A stretch of DNA of 64,000 bases, taken from contig JAKSIB010000002.1 of NCBI GenBank assembly GCA_024399065.1, positions 1 to 64,000 on the forward strand, read 5' to 3'. Below are positions 24,696 to 33,850 of this stretch, in pieces. Below the pieces are notes generated by a model. It made no database searches. It was given only the letters and a program-made list of their open reading frames with translations, and was not told the origin of the DNA. The translations under genes and the position numbers were made by a program. The stretch comes from Fibrobacter sp. (GTDB taxonomy: Bacteria > Fibrobacterota > Fibrobacteria > Fibrobacterales > Fibrobacteraceae). The first letter of the stretch is position 1. Every line of letters begins with the position of its first letter.

Positions 24696-26546
24696 TTAAG
24701 TAGCAGAATTTTCGGGAGCAGCCGGTTCGGAAGTTTCTTCCTCGAAGCGAATCACCTGATTACGTCCACCTTCCTTGGCGCGGTAGAGAGCCTGGTCGGC
24801 GTTGTTCACGGCTTTCTTCATATCGTGGAAGTCCGGGGTCACCAGGAATGCACCGATACTGACGGTAACGCGAAGCGGTTCAGCCTGCTTGACATCGAAG
24901 ACCAGTTTCTGCACTGCCTTGCGGATTCGTTCTGCAGTTTCCAGCATACCTTCTGCAGTGGTTTCCAGAAGACCAACCACAAATTCTTCACCACCGTAGC
25001 GGGCAACAATATCGATATCCTTACGGATTTCACCGCTGATGGTATCGGCGATGCCCTTGATGACCACGTCACCAATGGGATGGCCGTAAGTATCGTTCAC
25101 ATGCTTGAAGTGGTCGATGTCCATCATCAGCACGCCGATATTGTACTTCTTGCGGTCGGCGCGAACCTTCTCGGTACGGAGGCTTTCGTGAAGAGTACGA
25201 TGGTTGATAAGACCGGTAAGACCATCACGCATAGCGAGGTCGCGGCCATGTTCAAACTTGCGGGCACGATCGTAGGCAAAGCCAGCAACGCCAGCAAAGG
25301 CCTTGAGCAATTCCTTTTCGTGATCAGTGTAGGGCTGGGAGCTACGGTTTTCCAAGCAAATTGCAATATCAGCTTCAGAGGAGTCCGGTTCAGTAGCAAT
25401 AGGCATCACGAAAAGTTGACGCAAATTCAGGTTGCGCTTTTCGTTATCGTTCAGGCGGGGCACGTAATCGTTGAAGTTCTGGGAGAAGCTACGTTCCACA
25501 GGACGGTTACGCATAAGGGCGAGAACAAAAATACCCTTGTCAGAAAGAGTAAATCTCTTTTCTGCAAACTGGTCGGCATCGATACCATCGCAGAATACCA
25601 CACGGCCAGAGCCTTCCTTCACCTTGTTCATGGCAAGAATGGTAAGACGGTCGTAGGCCACGTTATCCTTGACGTAGTTGATAATCTGCTTGTAGATGTC
25701 CTTCACAGTCATGGTCTGGAAGAACTTGCGCTGGTAATTGTAGAGGCCGCTGTACTGCTGGAGAGCGATATGCTTCTGGGCAGAGAAGAAACCCTTGCAG
25801 TCAAGCATGCTGATACTGCCGGCAATGTAGTTCAAAGCCTGGGCAGTCTGGTCGTTAAAAGCGTTAGGATAGACGGAATCCATAACCAGAGCGCCAATTC
25901 GGACACCATTGTAATTCAAGATAGGCACCGCCACCACGGACTTGATGGGAGTGGCGTCTGCATAGTACATGAGGCTCTTGTTGCTGGTCAAATCACCTTC
26001 AAGAAGACGATTCACGCTGGGGCGGAAAAGCTTGCTGATTAAACCGGTATTTTCAGAAATGCGAACACAAGGATTCACAGAAAGTTCCTTGTCGTTCACA
26101 AAATTTCTCACACCCCAGTCCTTGGGATTTTCCAGCTGGGTAAAGACGATAACAGTATTTACATGGGGCACCGCAATCTTCAGGGCGCGCATCATGTTCT
26201 GCATGCCCTTATTGATATCGGCGTTGGCACGAGCCCAGATCTGGCTCACCTTAAGGGCGGCTTCAGGTTCATTTACCATGCCGTTTTCATTACGGAATTC
26301 AGTACGCAGATCCGGAGCCACGATGGGATTGGCGTTGGTGGGATTTCTCTTGAGAGAAATAATCGGCAAGGTCGAAGTGGACTGCTGGCTATTGGGACCA
26401 GCCAAACGGGGGCGATTCAGCCATGCAAGAACAAAAGCCACCACGGCAAAGGGAATCAGGAACAAAAGCATCCCGCCCTTGAACGCAAGACCTAAAAACA
26501 GGCCCGCCACCACAAATAAAACTTCTGACACAGTCATAAAACCCAT
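24696..26546 (-). CDS. Membrane-anchored GAF-GGDEF diguanylate cyclase
   Basis: Makes cyclic di-GMP. Two membrane helices (residues 1-45) are followed by GAF-like sensor regions (about 95-260 and 275-440; SVVAVPILNYNGVRIGALVMDS, LFVMPIATEPD) and a GGDEF domain (about 445-600) with the active motif GGEEF in RYGGEEFVVG and the DIDHFKHVNDTYGH signature. The inhibitory I-site (RxxD before GGEEF) reads KDID, so product inhibition may be weak. The start is eight bases after lptG, suggesting co-transcription with the LPS exporter permeases. The signal is unknown. Confidence 0.92.
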   Translation of the reverse strand: MGFMTVSEVLFVVAGLFLGLAFKGGMLLFLIPFAVVAFVLAWLNRPRLAGPNSQQSTSTLPIISLKRNPTNANPIVAPDLRTEFRNENGMVNEPEAALKVSQIWARANADINKGMQNMMRALKIAVPHVNTVIVFTQLENPKDWGVRNFVNDKELSVNPCVRISENTGLISKLFRPSVNRLLEGDLTSNKSLMYYADATPIKSVVAVPILNYNGVRIGALVMDSVYPNAFNDQTAQALNYIAGSISMLDCKGFFSAQKHIALQQYSGLYNYQRKFFQTMTVKDIYKQIINYVKDNVAYDRLTILAMNKVKEGSGRVVFCDGIDADQFAEKRFTLSDKGIFVLALMRNRPVERSFSQNFNDYVPRLNDNEKRNLNLRQLFVMPIATEPDSSEADIAICLENRSSQPYTDHEKELLKAFAGVAGFAYDRARKFEHGRDLAMRDGLTGLINHRTLHESLRTEKVRADRKKYNIGVLMMDIDHFKHVNDTYGHPIGDVVIKGIADTISGEIRKDIDIVARYGGEEFVVGLLETTAEGMLETAERIRKAVQKLVFDVKQAEPLRVTVSIGAFLVTPDFHDMKKAVNNADQALYRAKEGGRNQVIRFEEETSEPAAPENSAT

Positions 26547-26554
26547 CTACCTTC

Positions 26555-27655
26555 TTATAACCGGAATGAACGGTACAGCATTACAGACGCGATTCCACCA
26601 TAAACGAAGTGGCTGATCCAGGCTGCCCAAAATGGCGTTAGTGCTCCATTCTCGCCCATTTTCAATCCGATACGTTCAAGGATATAATAGCTAAAAACAA
26701 TCAACAGGCCAACACCGAACTTCTGAGAAAGGCCTCCAGAACGGCTATATCGATGACAAAGTGCGGCGCCAATCAAAAGCACGATTAAATTCATCCAATG
26801 AGCGGAACGTTTAAAGTGGAGGGCCGTTTCCATGAGACGGGTATCTTCACCAGAACGCTTCAGGACCTCGATGCGCTTAATGACCATCTTGGAATCCATT
26901 TCGTCGGAAACCTGACGTTCATTAATCAGGTCATCCGGATGGGTGGACACCTTTTCACAAGCCCTTTCCTGGGCAATTCGGTAGACATTGACGTTGCCGT
27001 CCCTGGTAAATTCACGATGGAACCCACGTTCAAACTGCCAGCACCCTTCACCGGTACTATCGTTTATCGTCATCCAACGAACAAGCTTTGCGTCGTAACG
27101 TTCTGTGAGGCGCCCCTGTTCGCGAATAAGCAAAACAACATCGCGGCCAATCTTACTCTTTCCAGAATAATACCTGAAGAACCAGCTGGCCTTTTCATTT
27201 TCAATAAAGGTAAAGTCCTGTTTTTCCTTGACGCGGGGATTCTTCTTTTTCTGGGCATTTGTTTCCATAATTTCCAAGCGCTTATGGTTAGCATCAGGAA
27301 GCCACAATTCACTCATTTCATAAGAGCCTAGGGAAACAAGTACACCAAAGAAGAAAATCGGCAACAACGTCTTAAGAGGACTTTGTCCAGAACTCTGCAT
27401 TGCGGACATTTCCAGATGACGAGCCATATTACCCACAGACGCGAGAACGCCGATAAACAAGGCCACCGGTGTAATCAGGTAAATCATATAGGGCAAGTAG
27501 CAGACGTAATAATCTACAGCATCCTTCACATCGCGGGCAAGCCAAGTCTTGATATTACCAACAAAGTCAATGACCACGAACATAAAGATCGCGCCAAGCA
27601 GGACAATGAGGAACATCTTCAAGAAGTTCCAGATCAAATATCTGGTGAATTTCAT
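26555..27655 (-). CDS. lptG: LptF/LptG family permease (LptG-like)
   Basis: Permease half of the LptB2FG complex that extracts lipopolysaccharide from the inner membrane. The 366-residue protein has the family layout: three N-terminal helices (FLKMFLIVLLGAIFMFVVIDF, YMIYLITPVALFIGVLASVG, LPIFFFGVLVSLGSYEMSELWLPDAN), a periplasmic beta-jellyroll, and three C-terminal helices. It overlaps the upstream permease gene by four bases, so the two are translationally coupled. Which copy is F and which G is a guess. Confidence 0.9.
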   Translation of the reverse strand: MKFTRYLIWNFLKMFLIVLLGAIFMFVVIDFVGNIKTWLARDVKDAVDYYVCYLPYMIYLITPVALFIGVLASVGNMARHLEMSAMQSSGQSPLKTLLPIFFFGVLVSLGSYEMSELWLPDANHKRLEIMETNAQKKKNPRVKEKQDFTFIENEKASWFFRYYSGKSKIGRDVVLLIREQGRLTERYDAKLVRWMTINDSTGEGCWQFERGFHREFTRDGNVNVYRIAQERACEKVSTHPDDLINERQVSDEMDSKMVIKRIEVLKRSGEDTRLMETALHFKRSAHWMNLIVLLIGAALCHRYSRSGGLSQKFGVGLLIVFSYYILERIGLKMGENGALTPFWAAWISHFVYGGIASVMLYRSFRL

Positions 27656-29064
27656 CCGAACCTCTTGGTAGCACGTTTAAAGACTCGACCAAAGAAGCCC
27701 TTGATTGCACGAATGGCTCTAAAGAACTTGGAATCACCGGAGAACTTGTCTCGGACCATGGCGATGGTTATAAATATTCCAAATACGCCAATGATGATGT
27801 TGGACGCCCACATGGCAAGATAGGGATTCAGCAACAAGCGGTCTGCCAGGTTTTCACCACCGATAAGGCAAATCCAGTAAATCACAAAGAACGCCAAGCT
27901 GTAAAGAATACCTGTACCGATACCGCCTTTACGAGCCATGATACCCAGCGGAGCCCCGATCAGGATGAAGATAAAGCAAGCGAAGGCCGTACTAAATTTC
28001 TTCTGAATTTCAACGGTGTACTGAGCCTTACGTTTCAGTTCCGCCTCCATGCGGCCATAGAAACGTTCCGTGGTACGAAGTGCGGAAATTTCCTGGATGC
28101 GAACTTTTTGCAAAGACCTGCGGCGCTGGATGGAATCCAACTGAGGGGAGCCTTCCAGGTTATCCGGAACAATGGTGTCTCCCGCCACATTCTCGCGCAA
28201 GGCGACCAACGTGTTCAAGCGTTTTTCAATGGCGGTTACCTTATACTCTTCATACTTCTTTTCCGCATCCTCAACCACTTCCTGCATCATTTCGATGGGC
28301 ATTTCGCGGTCACTGCGGTAGTTGCGGCTACGACGTTCCAGACGATCATCCACATTCTTCATGGCCAGATCCTGGGAGAAGAAACGGATGCGGAAATAGT
28401 TCTCCGGATTGTCCGCATCGGTCATGTGGTTTTCACCACTGCGGAGGCGAAGCATAAGGGTTGCACCATTGTCGGCGTATTCCATGGATGCGCTATCCGC
28501 ATAGACAATTCGCGGGGAGCCCTTCTTTTCCATTTCAAAAATCTGAATGCCGTACAAAGTTCCCGTGCTGGGATCAATTCTATTAACCCAAAGCTGGACA
28601 TCCGGGAACTGAGTAATAAGTCGACCCGCATCAATGAAGGCATGGGGCTTTTTGCGAGAGACCGCGCTCATCAATTCTACAGAGCGATGGTTGGCTTCCG
28701 GAAGGATCCAGTTGTTAAAAACCACCATGAGAACTGAAATCAACATGGACACAAGAAGCACGGGGCGCATCAACGAAAGAGGCGAAACGCCAGCAGCCTT
28801 GCAAGCCGTAATTTCCTGGTCGCCGGACAAACGACCAAAAGCCATGAGGCTAGCCACCAGTACTGCCATGGGAATGGACAAGGATAGCATCCATGCCAAG
28901 TTCAGTACGAAGATTTCAACGACGGTGGATGTGGGCAACCCCTTGGACAACACATTGTCCAGAATTTTCACCAAAAAATCCACTACAAAAAGAAACGTAA
29001 TGCCAAAAAGAGCCGCGAGAAACGGTGCAATTAGCTCTTTCAATACGTAGCGGACTAAAATCAT
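27652..29064 (-). CDS. lptF: LptF/LptG family permease (LptF-like) with a long insertion
   Basis: Partner permease of 470 residues. It starts MILVRYVLKELIAPFLAALFGITFLFVVDFL and has VASLMAFGRLSGDQEITACKAAGVS, the conserved cytoplasmic segment after helix 2. It is about 100 residues longer than typical members. The extra is a charged, probably coiled-coil insertion in the periplasmic part (about residues 235-330, rich in Glu, Arg and Lys). First gene of the lptF-lptG-GGDEF unit, divergent from bamD, so two outer-membrane biogenesis functions share one promoter region. Confidence 0.9.
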   Translation of the reverse strand: MILVRYVLKELIAPFLAALFGITFLFVVDFLVKILDNVLSKGLPTSTVVEIFVLNLAWMLSLSIPMAVLVASLMAFGRLSGDQEITACKAAGVSPLSLMRPVLLVSMLISVLMVVFNNWILPEANHRSVELMSAVSRKKPHAFIDAGRLITQFPDVQLWVNRIDPSTGTLYGIQIFEMEKKGSPRIVYADSASMEYADNGATLMLRLRSGENHMTDADNPENYFRIRFFSQDLAMKNVDDRLERRSRNYRSDREMPIEMMQEVVEDAEKKYEEYKVTAIEKRLNTLVALRENVAGDTIVPDNLEGSPQLDSIQRRRSLQKVRIQEISALRTTERFYGRMEAELKRKAQYTVEIQKKFSTAFACFIFILIGAPLGIMARKGGIGTGILYSLAFFVIYWICLIGGENLADRLLLNPYLAMWASNIIIGVFGIFITIAMVRDKFSGDSKFFRAIRAIKGFFGRVFKRATKRFG

Positions 29065-29129
29065 TTTTCTAAACAGACAATTTTTTCTACTTTACGAGTG
29101 TAAAAGTAAGAATTAACAAAAGAAAAAAA

Positions 29130-29984
29130 ATGAAGTTGACCAAAAAGATACCCCTGTTGCTCACCTTTTCCGTATTTGCCGCAGCCCTCTCCGGTTGCGC
29201 GACCAAGCCTCAGGAAAAGATGAAGTTCACGGAATGGTGCAAGGCCCGTTACGAATTCGCAGAAGACCTTTACAAGAAAGGCAAGTATGGTCGTACCGTA
29301 GAAAAGTTGGAAGAAATTCTTGCTACTTGCGCAGGCACCGGTTACCTGGAACAGACTCAGTTCCTTTTGGCAGAAAGCTATTTTAATCAAGAAGACTGGA
29401 TCGAAGCCCGTGGCGAATACGGCAGCTTCATCATCAACTTCCCTGGCTCCCCCTTTGTGGAAACCGCTGAATTCCGTAAGGCAATTTCCTCCTTCAACAT
29501 GGAATACCGTGTAGCTCGCGACGAAGCCAACACCACCATCGCCATGAAGGATTTCGAGCGTTACCTTTCCAACCACCCGGATTCCCCGCTCCGCGACTCT
29601 ATTGACTACTACCGCGGTCTCCTGGTGGAACGTATGGCAGAAAAGGAATTCCAGACTGCACGACTTTACCTCCGTATGGACAAGCCCCAGGCAGCTGTAA
29701 TCTACTTCAAGGAATTCCTGGAAACCTACCCCACTTCCAAGCGTCATACAGAATCCCTGTTCATGATTGCCCAGGCTTACAATGACCTGGATCAGTTCGA
29801 ATCCGCCAAGAGCTACCTTGCCATTGCAAAAAGCGAAGCCAAGGAAGACGACAAGGATATCCAAAAGCAAATCGCCAAGGTTGAAAAGAACATCGCCAAG
29901 GCAGAAGAAGCTTACGAAAAGCGTTTGAAGAAGGATTCCGAAAAGAAGCGCATCCAGAAAGAAGAAAAGGATCTGCAAAACTAG
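29130..29984 (+). CDS. bamD: BamD-like outer-membrane assembly lipoprotein
   Basis: Lipoprotein component of the beta-barrel assembly machine. The 284-residue protein has lipobox AALSGC (Cys23) followed by five TPR-like helical pairs: AEDLYKKGKYGRTVEKLEEIL, AESYFNQEDWIEARGEYGSFI, FERYLSNHPDSPLRDSIDYY, AVIYFKEFLETYPTSKRHTE and QAYNDLDQFESAKSYLAIAK. A basic, probably coiled-coil tail follows (about 240-284), longer than in E. coli. Divergent from lptF; followed 15 bases later by a barrel protein. Confidence 0.88.
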   Translation: MKLTKKIPLLLTFSVFAAALSGCATKPQEKMKFTEWCKARYEFAEDLYKKGKYGRTVEKLEEILATCAGTGYLEQTQFLLAESYFNQEDWIEARGEYGSFIINFPGSPFVETAEFRKAISSFNMEYRVARDEANTTIAMKDFERYLSNHPDSPLRDSIDYYRGLLVERMAEKEFQTARLYLRMDKPQAAVIYFKEFLETYPTSKRHTESLFMIAQAYNDLDQFESAKSYLAIAKSEAKEDDKDIQKQIAKVEKNIAKAEEAYEKRLKKDSEKKRIQKEEKDLQN

Positions 29985-29999
29985 TCTTGCGGAGTTTCC

Positions 30000-31046
30000 A
30001 TGCTGTCGTTTCGCAAAGTTCTCGCCTGTATCACAACTGCAATCGTAAGCTTGACGCTTAACGTTTCTGCAGCAGAGGACCGCGTTGAACACGACAAATC
30101 CAAGCTTTCCATTTTCGTTCAGCCTTCTGTATCCTTTCTTGATTTTGAAAACAGAAAGTATTTCCAAAACGCCGTAGACACCATCTACAAAAGTTTTAGA
30201 GAAAGCGCCGTCACCGAAAGCGAATCCCTGAATGTCGCAAAGCAGGATTTCCAGAAGGTGAACTTCTGCTTCCCCATTTCCGCGGGTTTGCAGTACCAGG
30301 TTTTACGCGACCACTTCATTAGCGCAGGCATTGGATTCATCTACGATAACGAATCTGTGGTGTTGACCGACCGCAAGAACCGCACCCACAACTACAGTTA
30401 CACCATCCAGGGTGTTCCGCTGTTTTTGGAATACAGGCTCGCCATCCCCAAGAATTTCCTGTCTTTGTCAAACTCCAGTTTGTTCAGCATCGCAGCACGT
30501 TGGTACTGGGTTTTGCCGGGAACAGAAATCTACACCACCTGGGGTATGCTTGAAGCGAAGACTCCTTTATCCGGCGCCGGCTTTGGAATCAGCTTAGGTT
30601 ACCTTGTTGCCAGCTGGAAGGGATTCAACATTTACGGTGACATTGGATTCAGTTCCATTTCCGTAGAATCAGACAAGAAGTTCTCTGACATCGTTCCCGA
30701 TGGTCCCGAAGAAAAGGCCAAATGGAACGTCGGTGGTTTGCAGATGCAGTTCCGCGTAAGTTTCGGTCTGTGGAACGACAAGAAAATCGAGGACGATGAG
30801 GAAAAGAAAAATTCCCCGCAAAGAAACCGTTCTCCCAAGGAAATAGTTGAAGCCAAGAAGACTGCAAAGGCCGCGGAAAGCGAAACTAATTCCGAAGGTT
30901 CCGCTGCTGAAACAAAGAGTGCGGACAATGCAGAGCCCGCAGCAAGCACTGCAGCAACTGAACCCGACGCAACTGAGCCCGGCGCAACTGAGCCCGACGT
31001 AACTGAGCCCGCAGCAACTGAGCCCGCAGCGAAGCCGGAGGAATAA
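30000..31046 (+). CDS. Exported beta-barrel-like protein with a C-terminal TEP repeat tail
   Basis: A 348-residue exported protein. The signal peptide ends near VSAAED. A barrel-like domain follows (about 30-265) with alternating pattern and glycines (FCFPISAGLQYQVL, ISAGIGFIYDN, GAGFGISLGYLVAS, FNIYGDIGFSS). Then come a Lys/Glu-rich linker and an Ala/Thr/Glu/Pro tail built from five 15-base DNA repeats. The stop codon overlaps the start of the next gene by one base. It may interact with the cell wall or surface through the tail. No known family. Confidence 0.65.
   Translation: MLSFRKVLACITTAIVSLTLNVSAAEDRVEHDKSKLSIFVQPSVSFLDFENRKYFQNAVDTIYKSFRESAVTESESLNVAKQDFQKVNFCFPISAGLQYQVLRDHFISAGIGFIYDNESVVLTDRKNRTHNYSYTIQGVPLFLEYRLAIPKNFLSLSNSSLFSIAARWYWVLPGTEIYTTWGMLEAKTPLSGAGFGISLGYLVASWKGFNIYGDIGFSSISVESDKKFSDIVPDGPEEKAKWNVGGLQMQFRVSFGLWNDKKIEDDEEKKNSPQRNRSPKEIVEAKKTAKAAESETNSEGSAAETKSADNAEPAASTAATEPDATEPGATEPDVTEPAATEPAAKPEE
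30954..31028. repeat. Five-copy 15-bp tandem repeat inside a coding region
   Basis: Five units of the form GCAACTGAGCCCGAC (with substitutions) start at 30954, 30969, 30984, 30999 and 31014. They encode ATEP+D/G/A pentapeptides. The unit is a multiple of three, so copy-number changes keep the frame. Confidence 0.9.
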
Positions 31047-32719
31047 TGAGCCTCTTGCCGGGAGAAAAGCTGCGCTACGCAGAAACCCACTTCAAGTTTA
31101 AACTTCCCTGGTCATTGCTTTATAGGCCCTGGCCAGAAATTTTGGTGGACGCGCCGTTCCAATTTGTTCCTGGCGTGAAGCCTATGCTATGGATTGTGGT
31201 GCGAGACGCCCACAGATTTCCGACAATCCTTGAATCTGTTGAAATTGAAATCCGGGAAAACAATACCGCAGGGAAAAACTCCGGCGAAGTTTGCGGCACT
31301 GCGAAGGTTGTTCCTCTGGGAATTGAGGCAAAGGATCAGTTCGCTTTTTATCCTGTAGAAATCGGTGACTTGGAACCGGGTCACTACGAAATTCACTGCA
31401 AGATCAAGGCCATTCGGGACATCAAGGGAAAACGAAAAGAACGCGTTTTCACCCGTTGGAATTTCCCTGGAATGGAGCCAACGCCATTGAAAATCCATGT
31501 GCTCGCCACCCAGCCGCCAAAGGCTCCGGGATTTGTTGCTGGCGAAATGCATTGCCATACCCTCTACTCCGCAGACCACGTGGAACATGGTGCCTCCCCC
31601 GCTGTATTCCAGCAGGCAGCAAAGGCTATCGGGCTTGACTTTGTCAGCTGCACGGACCACGCTTACGATTTTGCCTACACAACTGAAGACTACACCAAGG
31701 AAGCGGAATCGCCTCTGCCAAGGTTCAATGCGTTACGAGAAGAAGTAAAGACATTGAATGACGAGGCGAACTGCGACGAAGCCATGCCGCTGTTAATCGC
31801 CGGCGAAGAAGTTTCTGCAGGTAACGCAAAAGGCGAAAACGTTCACGTCACTGTTCTCGGTCCTGAAGGATACTTGCCGGGCCTCGGCGATTGCGGAAGA
31901 AACTGGCTGGACAACAAGCCCACATTCAAGATCGAAAAAATTTTGCAGATGACAGAAGCTCACTGCTTCGCAGCACATCCCCACCAACAGATGGGGCTGC
32001 TGGAAAAATTCATCTTCCGACGCGGCTACTGGGAAAGCAAGGATCTGCACGCAGCATCAAAGCATCCCATCCGCGGAATACAGTTCTGGAACGGCTTGCG
32101 CGACGAAGGTTTCAAGCTTGGTCGCGAGTGGTGGATCCAGGAGCTGTGCAAGGAAAACTACGTGCTGCCCATCGGCGGAAACGACGCCCACGGAGACTTG
32201 AACGATACCACCGCTGTGGATCTTCCGCTGTTTACGTTGAAGCATAACCGCCACCACGTTTTCGGAAACGTGAGGACCGTGGTAAAGTTGCCCGAACCGT
32301 TGGAAACCTCGGATAGAACTGAGCAGACTGCAGATGGTACCGCGCAGCCGCTGACCCGCGACATTGTGCATCAGGCATTCGCAGGAGTCAACTGCTATAT
32401 CACCGACGGCCCCGCCCTCTGGTGGGAACGAGTCGCAGACTCTGCTGAAGGCCGCCCCGAAGGGGCGGTGGCGTTCCATGCCCGCAGTAGCGATGACTTC
32501 GGAGGCGGGTTCAGGTACGTGAAGATTTACGGGCGGCGCCGTTTGTTAAACGGCAAGCTCGCTCCAAGAGAAGAGCTGCACCTGGCAAGCCAGGTGGCCG
32601 CCCGCCCCGAGGTAGACATCACCGTGGACTACGAAGACTTCGCCTACCTTCGCGCAGAATGCATCACTGCCACAGGCAAGTTCGCATTGACCTCCGCCGC
32701 AGTCAACCCACGCAAATAG
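31046..32719 (+). CDS. PHP-domain metal-dependent hydrolase (CehA/McbA-like)
   Basis: A 557-residue protein. The N-terminal part (about 1-160) is beta-rich. The PHP domain begins GEMHCHTLYSADHVEHG (metal-binding HxH), then LDFVSCTDHAYDF, LIAGEEVSAGNAKGENVHVTVLG, EAHCFAAHPHQQMG and PIGGNDAHGDLND, the order expected for CehA/McbA-type hydrolases. A beta-rich C-terminal region ends LTSAAVNPRK. Substrate unknown (family members hydrolyse phosphate or carbamate esters). No signal peptide. Translationally coupled to the barrel gene (TAATG). Confidence 0.85.
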   Translation: MSLLPGEKLRYAETHFKFKLPWSLLYRPWPEILVDAPFQFVPGVKPMLWIVVRDAHRFPTILESVEIEIRENNTAGKNSGEVCGTAKVVPLGIEAKDQFAFYPVEIGDLEPGHYEIHCKIKAIRDIKGKRKERVFTRWNFPGMEPTPLKIHVLATQPPKAPGFVAGEMHCHTLYSADHVEHGASPAVFQQAAKAIGLDFVSCTDHAYDFAYTTEDYTKEAESPLPRFNALREEVKTLNDEANCDEAMPLLIAGEEVSAGNAKGENVHVTVLGPEGYLPGLGDCGRNWLDNKPTFKIEKILQMTEAHCFAAHPHQQMGLLEKFIFRRGYWESKDLHAASKHPIRGIQFWNGLRDEGFKLGREWWIQELCKENYVLPIGGNDAHGDLNDTTAVDLPLFTLKHNRHHVFGNVRTVVKLPEPLETSDRTEQTADGTAQPLTRDIVHQAFAGVNCYITDGPALWWERVADSAEGRPEGAVAFHARSSDDFGGGFRYVKIYGRRRLLNGKLAPREELHLASQVAARPEVDITVDYEDFAYLRAECITATGKFALTSAAVNPRK

Positions 32720-32760
32720 ACGCGGAACCGCGCGCACCACCGACTTCGCCGACGCGTTTA

Positions 32761-32871
32761 CTAGTACGCGCTCCTTTTCCTGAGCTTTACGCCAAAAACA
32801 AAAAACGCTCCGTTTGCACGGAGCATTTTCAAATTTCTAATTCGTCCCTCTAGTACGCTCTCCTGTCCTGA
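32761..32871. repeat. Imperfect direct repeat flanking a terminator
   Basis: A 23-base segment beginning CTAGTACGCGCTCC (32761-32783) recurs as CTAGTACGCTCTCC (32850-32871) and both end in TCCTGA. They bracket the terminator of the gene at 32922. Origin unknown. Confidence 0.5.
32795..32826 (-). terminator. Terminator of the TPR protein gene
   Basis: On the minus strand GCTCCGT (32824-32818) pairs with ACGGAGC (32813-32807), loop GCAA, followed by GTTTTTTG. On the plus strand it may also end the PHP gene, but with only ATTTTC after it. Confidence 0.85.
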
Positions 32872-32921
32872 ACACAGCGTCGATGACCGGAGGTTTCCTA
32901 CTTGACGAACGATCGACGCGG

Positions 32922-33608
32922 TTAGATACTAGCGAGGAACTTCTTAGCCTTGTCAGCCACGGACTGGTTGTCGCCGTAGACTTCAAGGAGGCGTTCAGCT
33001 GTCTTCTTAGCCTTGTCGTTAGCACCGAGCTGCTGATAGACGAGGGTAAGCTTCCACATAGCGTCGGCGACAGACGGAACTTCATCCATCGGTTCGTCCT
33101 TCTGGTAGCGGTCTTCCTTGTCACCAGTGCGCTTTGCAAATTCAGCAACGAACTTTTCAAGCAGACCGGCAGCAGCGGAGTAGTCGCCCTTTTCCATCTT
33201 CACAGCGGCAAGGCCGTGCATTGCAGCGGAACGAACCAGAGCAACAGAACCTGCATTGTCCAGAGACTTCTGGAAGAGGACTGCAGCGGCGTCAAAGTCG
33301 CCAGCTTCGTACTTGATGTTGCCAGCATAGAGAGCAGCCTTAGCGAGACCAACACCACTCAACTTACCAGAGTTGATCTTGGATTCGAATTCAGCCAAAG
33401 CATTTTCCTTTTCACCAGCATAGAGGAAGGTCATTCCCTGGCCGAGGAGTTCAGCCTGTTCTGCAGCAGCAGCCTTCTGGTAATCGCGGTACTGAACCAC
33501 GCCCACCACGATGGCAATGACAACTACCAGAGCAGCAACGACCTTGGAGCCGTGTGCAATAAAAAATGCCTTCATTTCAGAATTGTTGTTATTGGATTCG
33601 TTAGCCAT
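32922..33608 (-). CDS. Membrane-anchored TPR protein (YfgM-like)
   Basis: Two hundred twenty-eight residues from the ATG at 33608. The frame continues upstream through the tRNA gene, which cannot be coding. A short Asn-rich N-terminus precedes one membrane helix (VVAALVVVIAIVVGVVQY) and a series of TPR-like helices (GMTFLYAGEKENALAEFES, AALYAGNIKYEAGDFDAAAVLFQKSL, MHGLAAVKMEKGDYSAAAGLLEKFV, LVYQQLGANDKAKKTAERLLEVYG). This is the layout of YfgM, a periplasmic chaperone partner of the Sec translocon. The exact role is inferred. Confidence 0.8.
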   Translation of the reverse strand: MANESNNNNSEMKAFFIAHGSKVVAALVVVIAIVVGVVQYRDYQKAAAAEQAELLGQGMTFLYAGEKENALAEFESKINSGKLSGVGLAKAALYAGNIKYEAGDFDAAAVLFQKSLDNAGSVALVRSAAMHGLAAVKMEKGDYSAAAGLLEKFVAEFAKRTGDKEDRYQKDEPMDEVPSVADAMWKLTLVYQQLGANDKAKKTAERLLEVYGDNQSVADKAKKFLASI

Positions 33609-33677
33609 GTTAAATGTCCATATTAAAATTTTTTGTGTCCCAATCATAGCAAAAAAAACGGGGGTTGTCAGTCCGTC

Positions 33678-33706
33678 TTGACAAACAACCCTCTCATTAC
33701 TACCTT
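33678..33706 (+). promoter_or_regulatory. Promoter of tRNA-Thr
   Basis: A perfect TTGACA (33678-33683) is followed after 17 bases by TACCTT (33701-33706). The predicted start lies about six bases before the tRNA. Confidence 0.7.
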
Positions 33707-33718
33707 TGCACCCACTAC

Positions 33719-33791
33719 GCCACTCTAGCTCAGCTGGTAGAGCAGCTGATTCGTAATCAGCAGGTCGGCAGTTCAAGTCTGCTGGGTGGCT
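33719..33791 (+). tRNA. tRNA-Thr (anticodon CGT)
   Basis: Full cloverleaf: acceptor GCCACTC (33719-33725) with GGGTGGC (33784-33790), a D arm with GCTCAGCTGGTAGAGC, an anticodon arm GCTGA-TTCGTAA-TCAGC giving anticodon CGU (reads ACG), and a T arm GGCAG-TTCAAGT-CTGCT. The discriminator base is T and the 3' CCA is not encoded. A terminator follows directly, so it is a single-gene unit. Confidence 0.95.
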
Positions 33792-33795
33792 CGAC

Positions 33796-33828
33796 GAAAA
33801 AGGCTCGGATTTCTCCGGGCCTTTTTTG
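33796..33828 (+). terminator. Terminator of tRNA-Thr
   Basis: A nine-base-pair stem (33801-33809 with 33814-33822, one G-U pair, loop TTTC) is followed by six T. Confidence 0.9.
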
Positions 33829-33850
33829 ATTTTCATCAAATTTTCGCGAA

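Noticed and set aside
33609-33839. N-terminal extension of the TPR protein through the tRNA gene
   Set aside because: The extra 77 codons read antisense through a complete tRNA and its terminator; the membrane helix layout supports the start at 33608.
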